A stretch of 12,883 bases of DNA from Candidatus Omnitrophota bacterium (lineage in GTDB: Bacteria > Ratteibacteria > UBA8468 > MWAK01), in assembly GCA_018829455.1 (NCBI GenBank), contig JAHJUB010000080.1:1-12883 (forward strand). The letters run 5' to 3'. A model generated the notes under the pieces. That model made no database searches and had not been told where the DNA came from. It saw only the letters and a list, made by a program, of their open reading frames with translations. A program made the position numbers and the translations under genes. Position 1 is the stretch's first letter; the number at the start of each line of letters is the position of its first letter. Positions 1 to 7,273 of this stretch are shown one piece after another.

Positions 1-59
1 ATTTCATCTTCCACTGCTGCCAGAAATGTTTCAACATCTGGAATCTCAAGTCTCTTCAT
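1..59 (-). CDS. Unidentified protein, N-terminal fragment cut by the window edge
   Basis: Reading leftwards from an ATG at 59-57 gives an open frame of 19 codons (MKRLEIPDVETFLAAVEDE) that leaves the window. The start is supported by a strong Shine-Dalgarno (AAAGGAGGG) about 9 bases upstream and by a promoter whose -10 is the consensus TATAAT. I do not recognise the family from so few residues. The inverted repeat over the leader suggests an autoregulated or repressor-controlled gene, as is common for small regulators and antitoxins, but that is inference. The gene is divergent from the operon that begins at 113, and its -35 lies inside that operon's first reading frame. Confidence 0.6.
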   Translation of the reverse strand, partial: MKRLEIPDVETFLAAVEDE

Positions 60-90
60 CGGAACAGCCCTCCTTTTTACGACTGTTCCG
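60..90 (-). promoter_or_regulatory. Inverted repeat over transcription start and RBS of the left-edge gene
   Basis: CGGAACAG at 60-67 and CTGTTCCG at 83-90 are perfect 8-bp inverted arms separated by 15 bases. The spacer holds the Shine-Dalgarno of the minus-strand gene starting at 59. As DNA it would be a dyad operator sitting where transcription should begin, just downstream of the -10. As RNA it would be a hairpin presenting the ribosome site in its loop. The arms do not fit the E. coli (CTGT-N8-ACAG) or Bacillus LexA box spacing. Confidence 0.6.
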
Positions 91-120
91 ATTATAACAT
101 AAACTCTATATTATGCGCAA
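91..120 (-). promoter_or_regulatory. Promoter of the left-edge minus-strand gene
   Basis: On the minus strand, TTGCGC (120-115) is followed after 18 bases by TATAAT (96-91), a near-consensus sigma-70 type pair. Transcription would start around 84, inside the inverted repeat at 60-90, so a protein bound there would block initiation. Confidence 0.6.
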
Positions 121-568
121 GTATTTAATGCGTTACATATATGCCGATGGAATAATAGGCGTGCCGCAATGTGATTTCGGGTTCAGCATCGGCAAGAAAC
201 ATTTTGATGAATTTGCCCTGCCTTACCTGAAAAAGGAGATCGAACGTCTGGATGCCGTGGAATACCACCTGGACGGGCCGGGCAATATTGTCCACGCGGA
301 ATCAATCTGCTCCATAGCTAAAATCGGAGTCATACAATGGGTGCCAGGCGCGGGTGATCAAGAAAATAAGGATTGGACATGGCTTTATGAAAAGATTAAT
401 GCGCTGGGAAAAGGTTTGTGGCTTGGGGCCTCATCTCCTGAGGATGCCGTAAGACTGTGGAAAAAATACGCAAATTCGGGCAGAATGATATTGAGTGTGC
501 ACGCTGAAACTCGCGCAGAAGCTTTGCGTTACCTGGATGTTTTTGAAGTAAATGACTTTCTGAAATAA
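113..568 (+). pseudogene. 5'-truncated UroD-family protein (C-terminal half)
   Basis: The 151-residue frame matches the C-terminal half of uroporphyrinogen decarboxylase-like (UroD/MtaA superfamily) proteins, which usually run about 330-380 residues. The recognisable part starts near residue 17. It includes the helix with DEFALPYLKKEI (32-43), the conserved YHLDG (51-55) and QWVPGAG (75-81) segments, and the final barrel strands. The N-terminal half of the TIM barrel is missing, and an in-frame TAA lies upstream at 95-97. The presumed start codon also overlaps the -35 of the divergent gene. This looks like a remnant whose 5' half was removed by recombination near 113-160. It lacks the HxC zinc-site motif of the MtaA type, so it belongs to a different subclade from the intact paralogue at 1713. 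It could still be expressed, because only 3 bases separate it from the next gene. Confidence 0.75.
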
Positions 569-571
569 CCA

Positions 572-1693
572 ATGCATCCGGATCGTAAATTTCAATATGA
601 TGCCGTCGTATCCGGTTATATCGGCGTGGATCTGACGCCTTTGTTCCCATCCGCGCGCGGCGCTGTTCCGCTCCCAGACATCTTCAGACCAGGCAAACTT
701 GTTGAGGTTGAAGGACTGAACCTTTCGCTGGGCGGCGTCGCCAATACCGGATTGGCCATGCGGAAGTTCGGACGGCGCGTTGCGCTCATGGGGCTGGTGG
801 GCAACGATATACTCGGTGATTTTGTCGCTGGCCAATTACAGGCACAGGGGATGGCGTCCGGTATCCGGCGCACCAATAAGGCTGGAACGGCTTATGGCAT
901 TGTCATTGCGCCGCCCGGCACGGACCGGATATTCCTGGAAGGCCCGGGATGCAACGGCATCTTTACCTCAACGGACATCAATTACGACACGGTCGGGAAA
1001 AGCCGTCTGTTCCACTTCGGTTATCCCACACTAATGAAAAGTCTGTTTGTGAATGGCGGCGCGGAACTTCGCAATCTTTTGGCCGGTGTCCGTAAACTGA
1101 AGGTAATCACGTCCCTGGATATGAGTTTACCGGATCCGGGCAGTTTAGCGGGGCAAGCCGATTGGCGGAGTATCCTGGCCGCGGTTTTGCCGTTTGTTGA
1201 TGTTTTTGTGCCGAGCATAGAGGAGATTCTCTTCATGCTGGAGCCAAAGCGCTATGGGCGCATCCTGTCCGAGGCAAACGGAGGGGATATCATGAATGCT
1301 GTTTCGCCGGACCTGATTCTGCGTCTGGGGAACCGGATACTGGCTATGGGAGTGAAGGTTCTGATGATCAAGGCCGGACATCGCGGCGCATATCTGCGAA
1401 CGGGAGATATCGGGAAACTGAATGCCGCCACGTCCCTTAATCTGCCCTCTGAAAACTGGAACGGTCGTGACTTTTGGATTCCGGCTTTCCCGGCCGATCC
1501 GCGGCGGGTACGGAACGCCTGCGGCGCGGGTGACTGCGCCGTAGCCGGTTTTCTCGCGGCCATGTTAGAAGGCGCGGACATCGAAAAGACCGGTCGGTAT
1601 GCCATGTTGGCCGGTCGTGACAATCTTTACGGCATTGATTCGCTGGACGGACTGTCTGATTGGAAGCATATGACGAAAATGCTTTTAATCTGA
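572..1693 (+). CDS. PfkB-family carbohydrate kinase
   Basis: The 373-residue protein is a ribokinase/PfkB-type kinase that would phosphorylate a sugar or sugar-like metabolite with ATP in the cytoplasm. The N-terminal signature is seen as LGGVANTGLAMRKFG (53-67). The C-terminal signature is NACGAGDCAVAGF (315-327), with GAGD (318-321) forming the anion hole and Asp321 as the catalytic base. It is somewhat longer than the usual 300-330 residues, with an insertion around 222-250 (MLEPKRYGR onward). The substrate cannot be read from the sequence. It starts 3 bases after the truncated UroD frame and is followed 19 bases later by another UroD-family gene, so all three are probably one transcript. 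No clear Shine-Dalgarno precedes the ATG, and translation may be coupled to the upstream frame. Confidence 0.9.
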   Translation: MHPDRKFQYDAVVSGYIGVDLTPLFPSARGAVPLPDIFRPGKLVEVEGLNLSLGGVANTGLAMRKFGRRVALMGLVGNDILGDFVAGQLQAQGMASGIRRTNKAGTAYGIVIAPPGTDRIFLEGPGCNGIFTSTDINYDTVGKSRLFHFGYPTLMKSLFVNGGAELRNLLAGVRKLKVITSLDMSLPDPGSLAGQADWRSILAAVLPFVDVFVPSIEEILFMLEPKRYGRILSEANGGDIMNAVSPDLILRLGNRILAMGVKVLMIKAGHRGAYLRTGDIGKLNAATSLNLPSENWNGRDFWIPAFPADPRRVRNACGAGDCAVAGFLAAMLEGADIEKTGRYAMLAGRDNLYGIDSLDGLSDWKHMTKMLLI

Positions 1694-1712
1694 TACAAAA
1701 CGACATAAATAA

Positions 1713-2822
1713 ATGACAGATTTTTTTCAAAAACTGCTCGCCGGAAAAGAGGGCCCTTTCCCGGTTTCTCCCTTTATCCACGTCAATTTTGTCAAGGCCT
1801 TTTTTCAAAGCGATGAAGTTGACGTAGTAACCCGGACGCCGGAGGTTTATCGTCATTTCGGTTTTGACCTGATTCACCGCAACTGCACGCCGGCTTATAA
1901 TCCGGTCGGAGAATCTTTCGCGGGCTGGGAAACCAAAAACGAAGAAGTGCGTGATGACAAAACGGCGTTAACCACCCTCTTTGTTAAAACACCCGGCGGT
2001 TTTCTGAAGCAGATTCATAAACAGAACAGAATTTCCGTTTACGATTATGAAGCAAGTCCGGTGGAATATCCGATTAAGAACCGGTCTGATTTTGAACTCT
2101 GCCGCCGATACCAGCCGCCTCCTTCGCCGATAGACGTAACACCAGTTGTCCGGGCAAAGGAAGCCGCCGGACCGGCCGGGGTTATCGCTCCGTGGATTCA
2201 GGGCGCGTTTAATTTTGCGGCTTTTTATTTTTGCAAACTTGACGAACTCTTGCTTTACGCGATGGTTGACGAGCCGTTTTACCGGGAAATGATGGAGTAT
2301 TTCTTAGAGCGAAACATCGGTTACATCGACCAGATTCTCGCCGCCGGGCCCGACCTGGTCAGTTACGCCGCCAACATCGCCAACGCCAAACTGGTCAGTC
2401 CGAAATTCTTCCGGAAATTCGTCTGGGAATACGAAGAACGGCTCATCAGGCATATCCAGGGAAAAGGGGTGGGGGCGCTCTTTCATAATTGTGGTTACGC
2501 CGCAGGTTTGCTTTCCCTGTATGCCGGTCTTGGAATGTCCGGATACGAATCGCTCACCCCGCCTCCGTACGGAGATACGGTTTTGGAGGAGGCGTTAGCG
2601 GTCTTTCCGGAAGAGGTGGTCCTTTCCGGCAACCTGGACCAGATAGAGCTTTTGCGAAAAGGAACCCCGGGGGAGGTGGAAGCACAGACCAAGAATCTTA
2701 TTGAAACGGTCAAAAAATCAGGCCGGAAACGTTTTATCGTAGCCGCCACCGATTATTTTTCGGAGGACACCCCCCACGAAAATATTTTTGCTTTTGCCAG
2801 GGCGGCTAAAAGCATGATTTAA
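1713..2822 (+). CDS. Uroporphyrinogen decarboxylase / MtaA-like family protein
   Basis: The 369-residue protein has the full length of the UroD/methylcobamide:CoM methyltransferase superfamily (TIM barrel). The HNCG motif (258-261) corresponds to the His-x-Cys zinc ligands of MtaA-like methyltransferases. GNLDQIELLRKGTP (306-319) and TPHENIFAF (353-361) are conserved C-terminal family segments. The usual third cysteine before TPxENI appears as Thr (AATDY, 344-348), so zinc binding may be altered. No corrinoid protein gene is nearby, and the family contains many members that do not make haem, so a haem role should not be assumed. Its pairing with a sugar kinase suggests catabolism of an unidentified small molecule. 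The start ATG lacks a clear Shine-Dalgarno. Confidence 0.88.
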   Translation: MTDFFQKLLAGKEGPFPVSPFIHVNFVKAFFQSDEVDVVTRTPEVYRHFGFDLIHRNCTPAYNPVGESFAGWETKNEEVRDDKTALTTLFVKTPGGFLKQIHKQNRISVYDYEASPVEYPIKNRSDFELCRRYQPPPSPIDVTPVVRAKEAAGPAGVIAPWIQGAFNFAAFYFCKLDELLLYAMVDEPFYREMMEYFLERNIGYIDQILAAGPDLVSYAANIANAKLVSPKFFRKFVWEYEERLIRHIQGKGVGALFHNCGYAAGLLSLYAGLGMSGYESLTPPPYGDTVLEEALAVFPEEVVLSGNLDQIELLRKGTPGEVEAQTKNLIETVKKSGRKRFIVAATDYFSEDTPHENIFAFARAAKSMI

Positions 2823-2849
2823 AAGTGAACCTCAAAAATGGAGAGTATG

Positions 2850-3015
2850 ATAATATGGAAAAAGAACTTTTTTTCACAAGGGTTTTCAACCAGTTACCGG
2901 ACGAGGAACTGGAAAATTACCAATTCCCGGGAAAGTGGCGTTCCCGGTAAATCTGCCGGGCTTCGGGTATGTCCCCTTTCCGGAAAAACTCGTATTCTTC
3001 TGTAAACCTATCCAT
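2850..3015 (-). pseudogene. Decayed fragment of a HAD-family phosphatase
   Basis: Reading leftwards from 3015, the frame MDRFTEEYEFFRKGDI then PEARQIYRERH matches residues 48-74 of the intact HAD protein encoded at 7274-7912 (FF at the same position and PEARQIYRE identical). At DNA level, 2940-2964 equals 7696-7720 at 23 of 25 positions. A TAA stop interrupts at 2919-2917, after which weak similarity continues (WLKTLVKKS against LLRNLKAKG). Both the catalytic N-terminus and the C-terminal half are missing. It directly abuts the end of the hicA remnant. The open 32-codon stretch 3015-2917 might by chance be translated, but I see no ribosome site. Confidence 0.65.
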
Positions 3016-3021
3016 CTAATA

Positions 3022-3189
3022 CTAAAATAATTTTAGCCTTTTCAAGTCCTTTTCTGTCCAATGAGCCTGCCCCAAAATCATACTTTCCAAGGTTTTCGGT
3101 GAGAATGTATCACTAAAATGGTGGAGGGTAACTGTAACTCGTCTTCCGTCAGGATGTTGATAACTTACACCGCAACCGCTACCCTTGGT
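3022..3189 (-). pseudogene. hicA: HicA-like toxin remnant, C-terminal part only
   Basis: The frame contains VSYQHPDGRRVTVTLHH, then FSDTFSPKTLESMI and WTEKDLKRLKLF, ending in TAG at 3024-3022. This is the pattern of the C-terminal two-thirds of small HicA/YcfA mRNA interferases (YxHPDGR strand followed by the final helices). It lies directly after hicB, where a hicA partner would be expected. No start codon is available: the frame is closed by TGA at 3192-3190, and the reading enters from within the hicB 3' end. The N-terminal strand and the glycine-serine-histidine segment carrying the catalytic His are absent (GSG-C-G is found instead). An active toxin is therefore unlikely. Confidence 0.75.
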
Positions 3190-3410
3190 TCAGGAAAAAC
3201 TGTAACTTCGTCCCGGGGCCAGGTGGGAAGCGTCTTTTGATCCTCAAGAATTTCTTCAACGATCATCTGGACCACTTCCTCAATATTTTTTAGCGCTTCT
3301 GCCTTAGTGTTTCCCCAGGTAACCGCTCCTCGGTCCTTCAATGCCGGACAATATGCGTGCCAGCGATTTTCGTCCGGTTCTACAACGACCCTAAAAGAAT
3401 AGGTTTCCAT
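3165..3410 (-). CDS. hicB: HicB-family antitoxin
   Basis: The 81-residue protein has the compact HicB partial RNase-H-like fold. It shows an N-terminal strand YSFRVVVEPDE, the W-x-AYCPALK segment (residues 17-25), the helix NTKAEALKNIEEVVQMIVEEI (34-54) and a short acidic/hydrophobic tail ending in VAVAV. It has no added ribbon-helix-helix DNA-binding domain. HicB normally binds and inhibits the HicA mRNA interferase. Here the downstream hicA is only a fragment, so this looks like an orphan antitoxin that might protect against another HicA. The ATG at 3410 is preceded by AAAGAGG about 12 bases upstream. It follows the DprA-like gene after 38 bases on the same strand and may ride on that transcript. 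Confidence 0.85.
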   Translation of the reverse strand: METYSFRVVVEPDENRWHAYCPALKDRGAVTWGNTKAEALKNIEEVVQMIVEEILEDQKTLPTWPRDEVTVFPEPRVAVAV

Positions 3411-3448
3411 ATAAATTGTTATACCTCTTTTCGGCTACTCTTGTAAAA

Positions 3449-4423
3449 CTACTGAAACAAACTTGGCTGACTGGGCTGGGACGGCAAACTTGCAGCCTTT
3501 TCCTTCATCCAATCAGGCAGTTTGACAGGCGACTCGTTGAATGGATGCGGAAATGCCAACGCGCCTTTTTGCAATAGCAACTTGTTTCCCTCTGGCATAG
3601 CTTCATGCTCCAACACAAAAACAGGAATCCATCCGTTTTTGAGCGTCTCGGTTGCGCCCGCCCAGGTGCCGCCTGTTTCCGCGTCACTTGCGACGACGAT
3701 GGCATAATCTGCCAGCGCATAAATAAGACGATTACGACCCATCGCCGCACCGACGGAGAATCCTGCATTTGGACTGTACGGCGTGACCAGGCATAAATCT
3801 CCCCTCTTCAACGCTTCTTTCCGACTTTTGACTATTCGCTCCAAACTATCTGCCAGCACGCCGACGGCTGCCCCCCGTGCCTCGAGCGCGGATTCCATGC
3901 TGATGGTATCCACACCTTTCGCGCCACCCGAATACAAGACCTGACCAGAGAGTCCACAGGCATTGCCGACAAAGCGCGCGCACTCCTGTCCGGCTTCATC
4001 CAGATGACGCGAACCGACCACTGCGATTCCAGGTTGTCCAAGCAAGGCCTTTTCGCCTGCGTAGAATAAAACTGTCGGCGCTGAGTTTTTCAGGCGGGCG
4101 CGATATCTTTCGGGGTAGTCTGATGCGTCGCTTATAAGCGGGAAAATGCCAAGAGACGCGAGGCGGTTTAGTTCGCGGTGCAAGTTATCCATGCGGCTTG
4201 TCAGATTCGTAATGCGTGATGCGTAATCCGTAGGGAGGTCAAGTCGGGTTTGTAAATCTTCGACGGAAAGAAACAGCAAATCAGCAGGTCGAAGGGACGC
4301 GGCTTGCATTTTTCGCACAAGCGGATTCCATTCGCGCAGAGTCAATGACTTGGCGGAATCATCATCCAATCCAAGCTGGGAACAAAGCAAAAGTAATGCG
4401 AGAGAGTTTTGTGAAAGTGTCAT
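3449..4423 (-). CDS. DprA/Smf-like Rossmann-fold protein
   Basis: The 324-residue protein (from ATG 4423) carries a DprA/SLOG-type Rossmann domain, the fold that binds single-stranded DNA and loads RecA in transformation. Motifs are VVGSR (135-139), SGGAKGVD (165-172), NAGFSVGAAMGRNRLIYALAD (219-239) and GGTWAG (251-256). The N-terminal 100 residues resemble the helical region before the core. A TTG start at 4441 with AGGT upstream would add six residues. I prefer the ATG because the protein then begins MTLSQNS, just before the conserved hydrophobic helix. It lies just downstream of the RecQ-HEAT-ComF gene (14 or 32 bases), surely in one operon. The last residues include QPSLF, similar to a beta-clamp-binding motif. 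It could be a true DprA or a DprA-like component of a defence or recombination system. The pairing with RecQ/ComF favours a linked DNA-processing role. Confidence 0.87.
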   Translation of the reverse strand: MTLSQNSLALLLLCSQLGLDDDSAKSLTLREWNPLVRKMQAASLRPADLLFLSVEDLQTRLDLPTDYASRITNLTSRMDNLHRELNRLASLGIFPLISDASDYPERYRARLKNSAPTVLFYAGEKALLGQPGIAVVGSRHLDEAGQECARFVGNACGLSGQVLYSGGAKGVDTISMESALEARGAAVGVLADSLERIVKSRKEALKRGDLCLVTPYSPNAGFSVGAAMGRNRLIYALADYAIVVASDAETGGTWAGATETLKNGWIPVFVLEHEAMPEGNKLLLQKGALAFPHPFNESPVKLPDWMKEKAASLPSQPSQPSLFQ

Positions 4424-4455
4424 GGTTGTCTCGTAACGCAAGTTGCCGACCTGTG

Positions 4456-7257
4456 TTACGCGTCGGAGTGAATGGTTCGTGTCAACGTCAGAACATTCAC
4501 GCGAGACGCGCCATGTTTGAGAAACAGTCGCGTGATTTCATTAAGCATCGCGCCTGAGTCGAACAAGTCGTCAACGAGAAGGACGCTCTTGCCTATTATA
4601 TCACCGTTCACAGCGAATGCGCCAGCCACGTTGTCGCGCTTTTGAGACAGGGTCTTCATTTCCTTTTGCGGTTTGATCTGGCGAGTCTTTGTGGTGGAGG
4701 TTAGCATAGGTTTGTTGAACGCGCTGGATAATGCTTTGCAAAATTCGTGAACAGGACTGAATTCGCGCGGCGTGGACGAAGGCACGGGCAGGATGAGATC
4801 GAACTGGTCCATTTCGGGATGGGCGATGAAAAGTTTGCGCGTATGTTCAACGAGCGCGGGCAACGCTGACATGTCGGATTGGTATTTGAGACGATAGGTC
4901 AGGTCGCCGATACCGCTGCGATTCCAGTCCGCTCCTGTATAACTGCTGTGGAAGTCGAGCGCGAAGCCCGCCTGCCAGTTGCCTGTGAGGGGGCGGGGGT
5001 GAGAAAAGGAGAGATAGGAAACGATGGGGTCGGGAGTATTGCGTGGTGCGTATTCCATAGCGGATGGCGGAGTAGGGGTTGCGGGTTGCGAGTGGGGTGT
5101 CGAAAGTGTCGAGGTGTCGGGAGTCGGGCGGCGACATCGCAATATCGCGACTTTTGCTGAATCGCGCGTGTAATATTGTTCGTTTTCGTCTTCGGAAATT
5201 TTTACGAGCAGATCCATTGCGCGCGGGTCTTTAATACTACCCAACGCTTTAACGGCATATTGACGAACCTGTGGTTTTGTTTCTATGGCGAGCAAATCCA
5301 GTAAGGGTTGAACGGCTTGCGCGTCTCCGATTTTTCCAAGCGCGGAAACGGCCAATCTTCTCGCGTTTCCGTCTTTGCTTTTCAATGCGCTGATAAGTTC
5401 GGGAATGGCGGATGAAGATTTCGATTCTCCGAGCGCAACGATATGTTGGCTGTGGCCTGATGGTGAAGATTTATCTTTCAATGCAATCGTTTCTTTTTGT
5501 TTGACGGCGTTTTCGCCACGCGGTGTCAGGCTTAAAATCGGGTACTCGCCGCCAATAACCTTGATAAATCCCATTTCAACCAACTGCCCAATCATCTCCT
5601 CAATATCGTTTTGCTTAATCACAACCAGTCTACCGTAATACCCATTTTTGTCGTGATGAAATTTGAGAATGTCCTGCGCCTTTGAACCATGCAAAATCTG
5701 CGCCAGTTTTTCGCGCCCGACTTTAGTGTGGACCTGGCGAATACAATCAAGGATGATGAGCGCGGCGCGTTCCCCGTGCGACATCTCACTCGCTTCTTTT
5801 CTGGACCCGGCGCCTTCTTCCGCGCTTCGACAGTTATCACAGCAATCGGCCGCTTCCGCTTCCCCCGCGTCCCCAAAATGATTGAGAATGATTTTGCGTC
5901 GGCATGCATTGGCTTCCGCATAACGAACAATCCCATCCAATTGTTGCTGACGATGCTTGATGTGTTCCCTGCTATGGACAGCGGCTTTCTCAATTTCAGA
6001 TTGATTCCATTCCCCGCGCCGAAACAACATGCGGATGCCTTCATCACCAAGGTGTTCCAACGCGCCGGCGCGTTCCAACTCCGATAACCCGACCTTGATT
6101 TGAACCGGATGCAGGCCTGTAATCCGCGAGAGTTTGTCCAACGTCCCCCAGGTCTGCTCGCCGCTGCAAATGACGTTGTGAATGGCGCGTAAATCATTCG
6201 CGGCAACGACGCTATGTGCGATGAAAAATTCGTGCAAAGCGCGGTCTTGCGGATCGTAGAGCAGAGTCGTTCTGGCGGGTTGACCGTCGCGTCCCGCGCG
6301 GCCTGCCTCCTGATAATATGCTTCGAGTGAACCTGGCAAAGAATAATGAATCACCTGGCGCACGTCGGCGCGGTCAATGCCCATGCCGAAAGCGTTGGTG
6401 CAGGCAATGACGTTTAGTTTGCCGGAGATAAAATCGTTTTGAATGCGTGTCCGTTCTTCAGGAAGCAGTCCCGCATGATAGAACTCGGACGGGACTCGGA
6501 CGATCTCGCGCGCGAACTCGGTCACTTCTTCGGCGTCGCGGCGTGTGCCCGTGTAGACGATGGTCGCGCCATCCTGGTGGGTGGACAAAAGTTCGTTTAA
6601 CGCACGCAGCTTCGAAGGCAGTCCCGAAGCGTATTTCACGTCGAGAATCAGGTTCGGGCGGTTGAATCCAGTCACGATACGCGTTGAGTCGTTTAATCCA
6701 AGCAGTCGAATAATATCTTCCTGGACTTGCGGCGTGGCGGTTGCGGTGAGCGCGGCTGTGAGCGGATTCCCCAATGCGGCGCGGGCTTGCGCGATGTGCA
6801 AATAATCGGGACGAAAATCGTGACCCCATTCGGAGATGCAATGAGCTTCGTCAACGGCAAACAGACTGACCTTTTGCGAACGAAGCGTATTGAGAAACGG
6901 GATACTGCGCAGACGTTCGGGCGCAATGTAAATAAGACGATATTCCCCTTGCAAAAGTTTTTGCAATCGAAGGTTTTGTTCAGAAGTGGGAAGCGCACTG
7001 TTGATATATGTGGCGGGAATATTGCGACGGGTGAGGCTGTCCACCTGGTCTTTCATCAACGCAATAAGCGGCGAGATGACGAGGGTGATGCCGTCGAGTT
7101 GCAACGCCACGAGTTGAAAAATGAGCGATTTGCCCGCACCCGTCGGCATAACTGCGAGGGTGTGATGACCGGAGAGGAGAGACTGAATTGCTTCTTTCTG
7201 TCCCGCGCGAAAAGAGGAAAAACCGAAGTGGTTGTGGAGCGCGGAGGAAATGTCCAT
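4456..7257 (-). CDS. RecQ helicase fused to HEAT repeats and ComF-type phosphoribosyltransferase
   Basis: From ATG 7257 the protein is 933 residues with three parts. Residues 1-480 are a RecQ ATP-dependent 3'-5' helicase: Walker A PTGAGKS (38-44), DEAH (136-139), TATAT (171-175), QEAGRAGRDG (316-325) and a zinc site with Cys452, 472, 473 and 476. Residues 490-590 resemble the RQC winged helix, and no HRDC domain is present. Residues 605-705 contain HEAT/PBS-like repeats (AIPELISALKS, AVQPLLDLLA, AVKALGSIKDPRA). A Pro/Thr/Ser-rich linker (708-745) leads to a ComF-type PRTase (780-933) with the PRPP loop VLLVDDLFDSGA (892-903). A longer reading from 7311 would overlap the HAD gene, and similarity starts only near 7257. 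There is no evident Shine-Dalgarno. The DprA-like gene follows directly. Helicase, PRTase and DprA together suggest processing of single-stranded or foreign DNA, but no member is biochemically assigned here. Confidence 0.92.
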   Translation of the reverse strand: MDISSALHNHFGFSSFRAGQKEAIQSLLSGHHTLAVMPTGAGKSLIFQLVALQLDGITLVISPLIALMKDQVDSLTRRNIPATYINSALPTSEQNLRLQKLLQGEYRLIYIAPERLRSIPFLNTLRSQKVSLFAVDEAHCISEWGHDFRPDYLHIAQARAALGNPLTAALTATATPQVQEDIIRLLGLNDSTRIVTGFNRPNLILDVKYASGLPSKLRALNELLSTHQDGATIVYTGTRRDAEEVTEFAREIVRVPSEFYHAGLLPEERTRIQNDFISGKLNVIACTNAFGMGIDRADVRQVIHYSLPGSLEAYYQEAGRAGRDGQPARTTLLYDPQDRALHEFFIAHSVVAANDLRAIHNVICSGEQTWGTLDKLSRITGLHPVQIKVGLSELERAGALEHLGDEGIRMLFRRGEWNQSEIEKAAVHSREHIKHRQQQLDGIVRYAEANACRRKIILNHFGDAGEAEAADCCDNCRSAEEGAGSRKEASEMSHGERAALIILDCIRQVHTKVGREKLAQILHGSKAQDILKFHHDKNGYYGRLVVIKQNDIEEMIGQLVEMGFIKVIGGEYPILSLTPRGENAVKQKETIALKDKSSPSGHSQHIVALGESKSSSAIPELISALKSKDGNARRLAVSALGKIGDAQAVQPLLDLLAIETKPQVRQYAVKALGSIKDPRAMDLLVKISEDENEQYYTRDSAKVAILRCRRPTPDTSTLSTPHSQPATPTPPSAMEYAPRNTPDPIVSYLSFSHPRPLTGNWQAGFALDFHSSYTGADWNRSGIGDLTYRLKYQSDMSALPALVEHTRKLFIAHPEMDQFDLILPVPSSTPREFSPVHEFCKALSSAFNKPMLTSTTKTRQIKPQKEMKTLSQKRDNVAGAFAVNGDIIGKSVLLVDDLFDSGAMLNEITRLFLKHGASRVNVLTLTRTIHSDA

Positions 7258-7273
7258 GAGCAATCTTTTGTAA

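Noticed and set aside
60..90. LexA/SOS box
   Set aside because: The arms CGGAACAG/CTGTTCCG with a 15-base spacer fit neither the E. coli nor the Bacillus LexA site geometry.
2855..2950. Small plus-strand frame of 31 codons (MEKELFFTRVF...) with GGAGAG upstream
   Set aside because: It lies opposite the HAD remnant, whose minus-strand similarity explains the sequence better. No family resemblance was seen.
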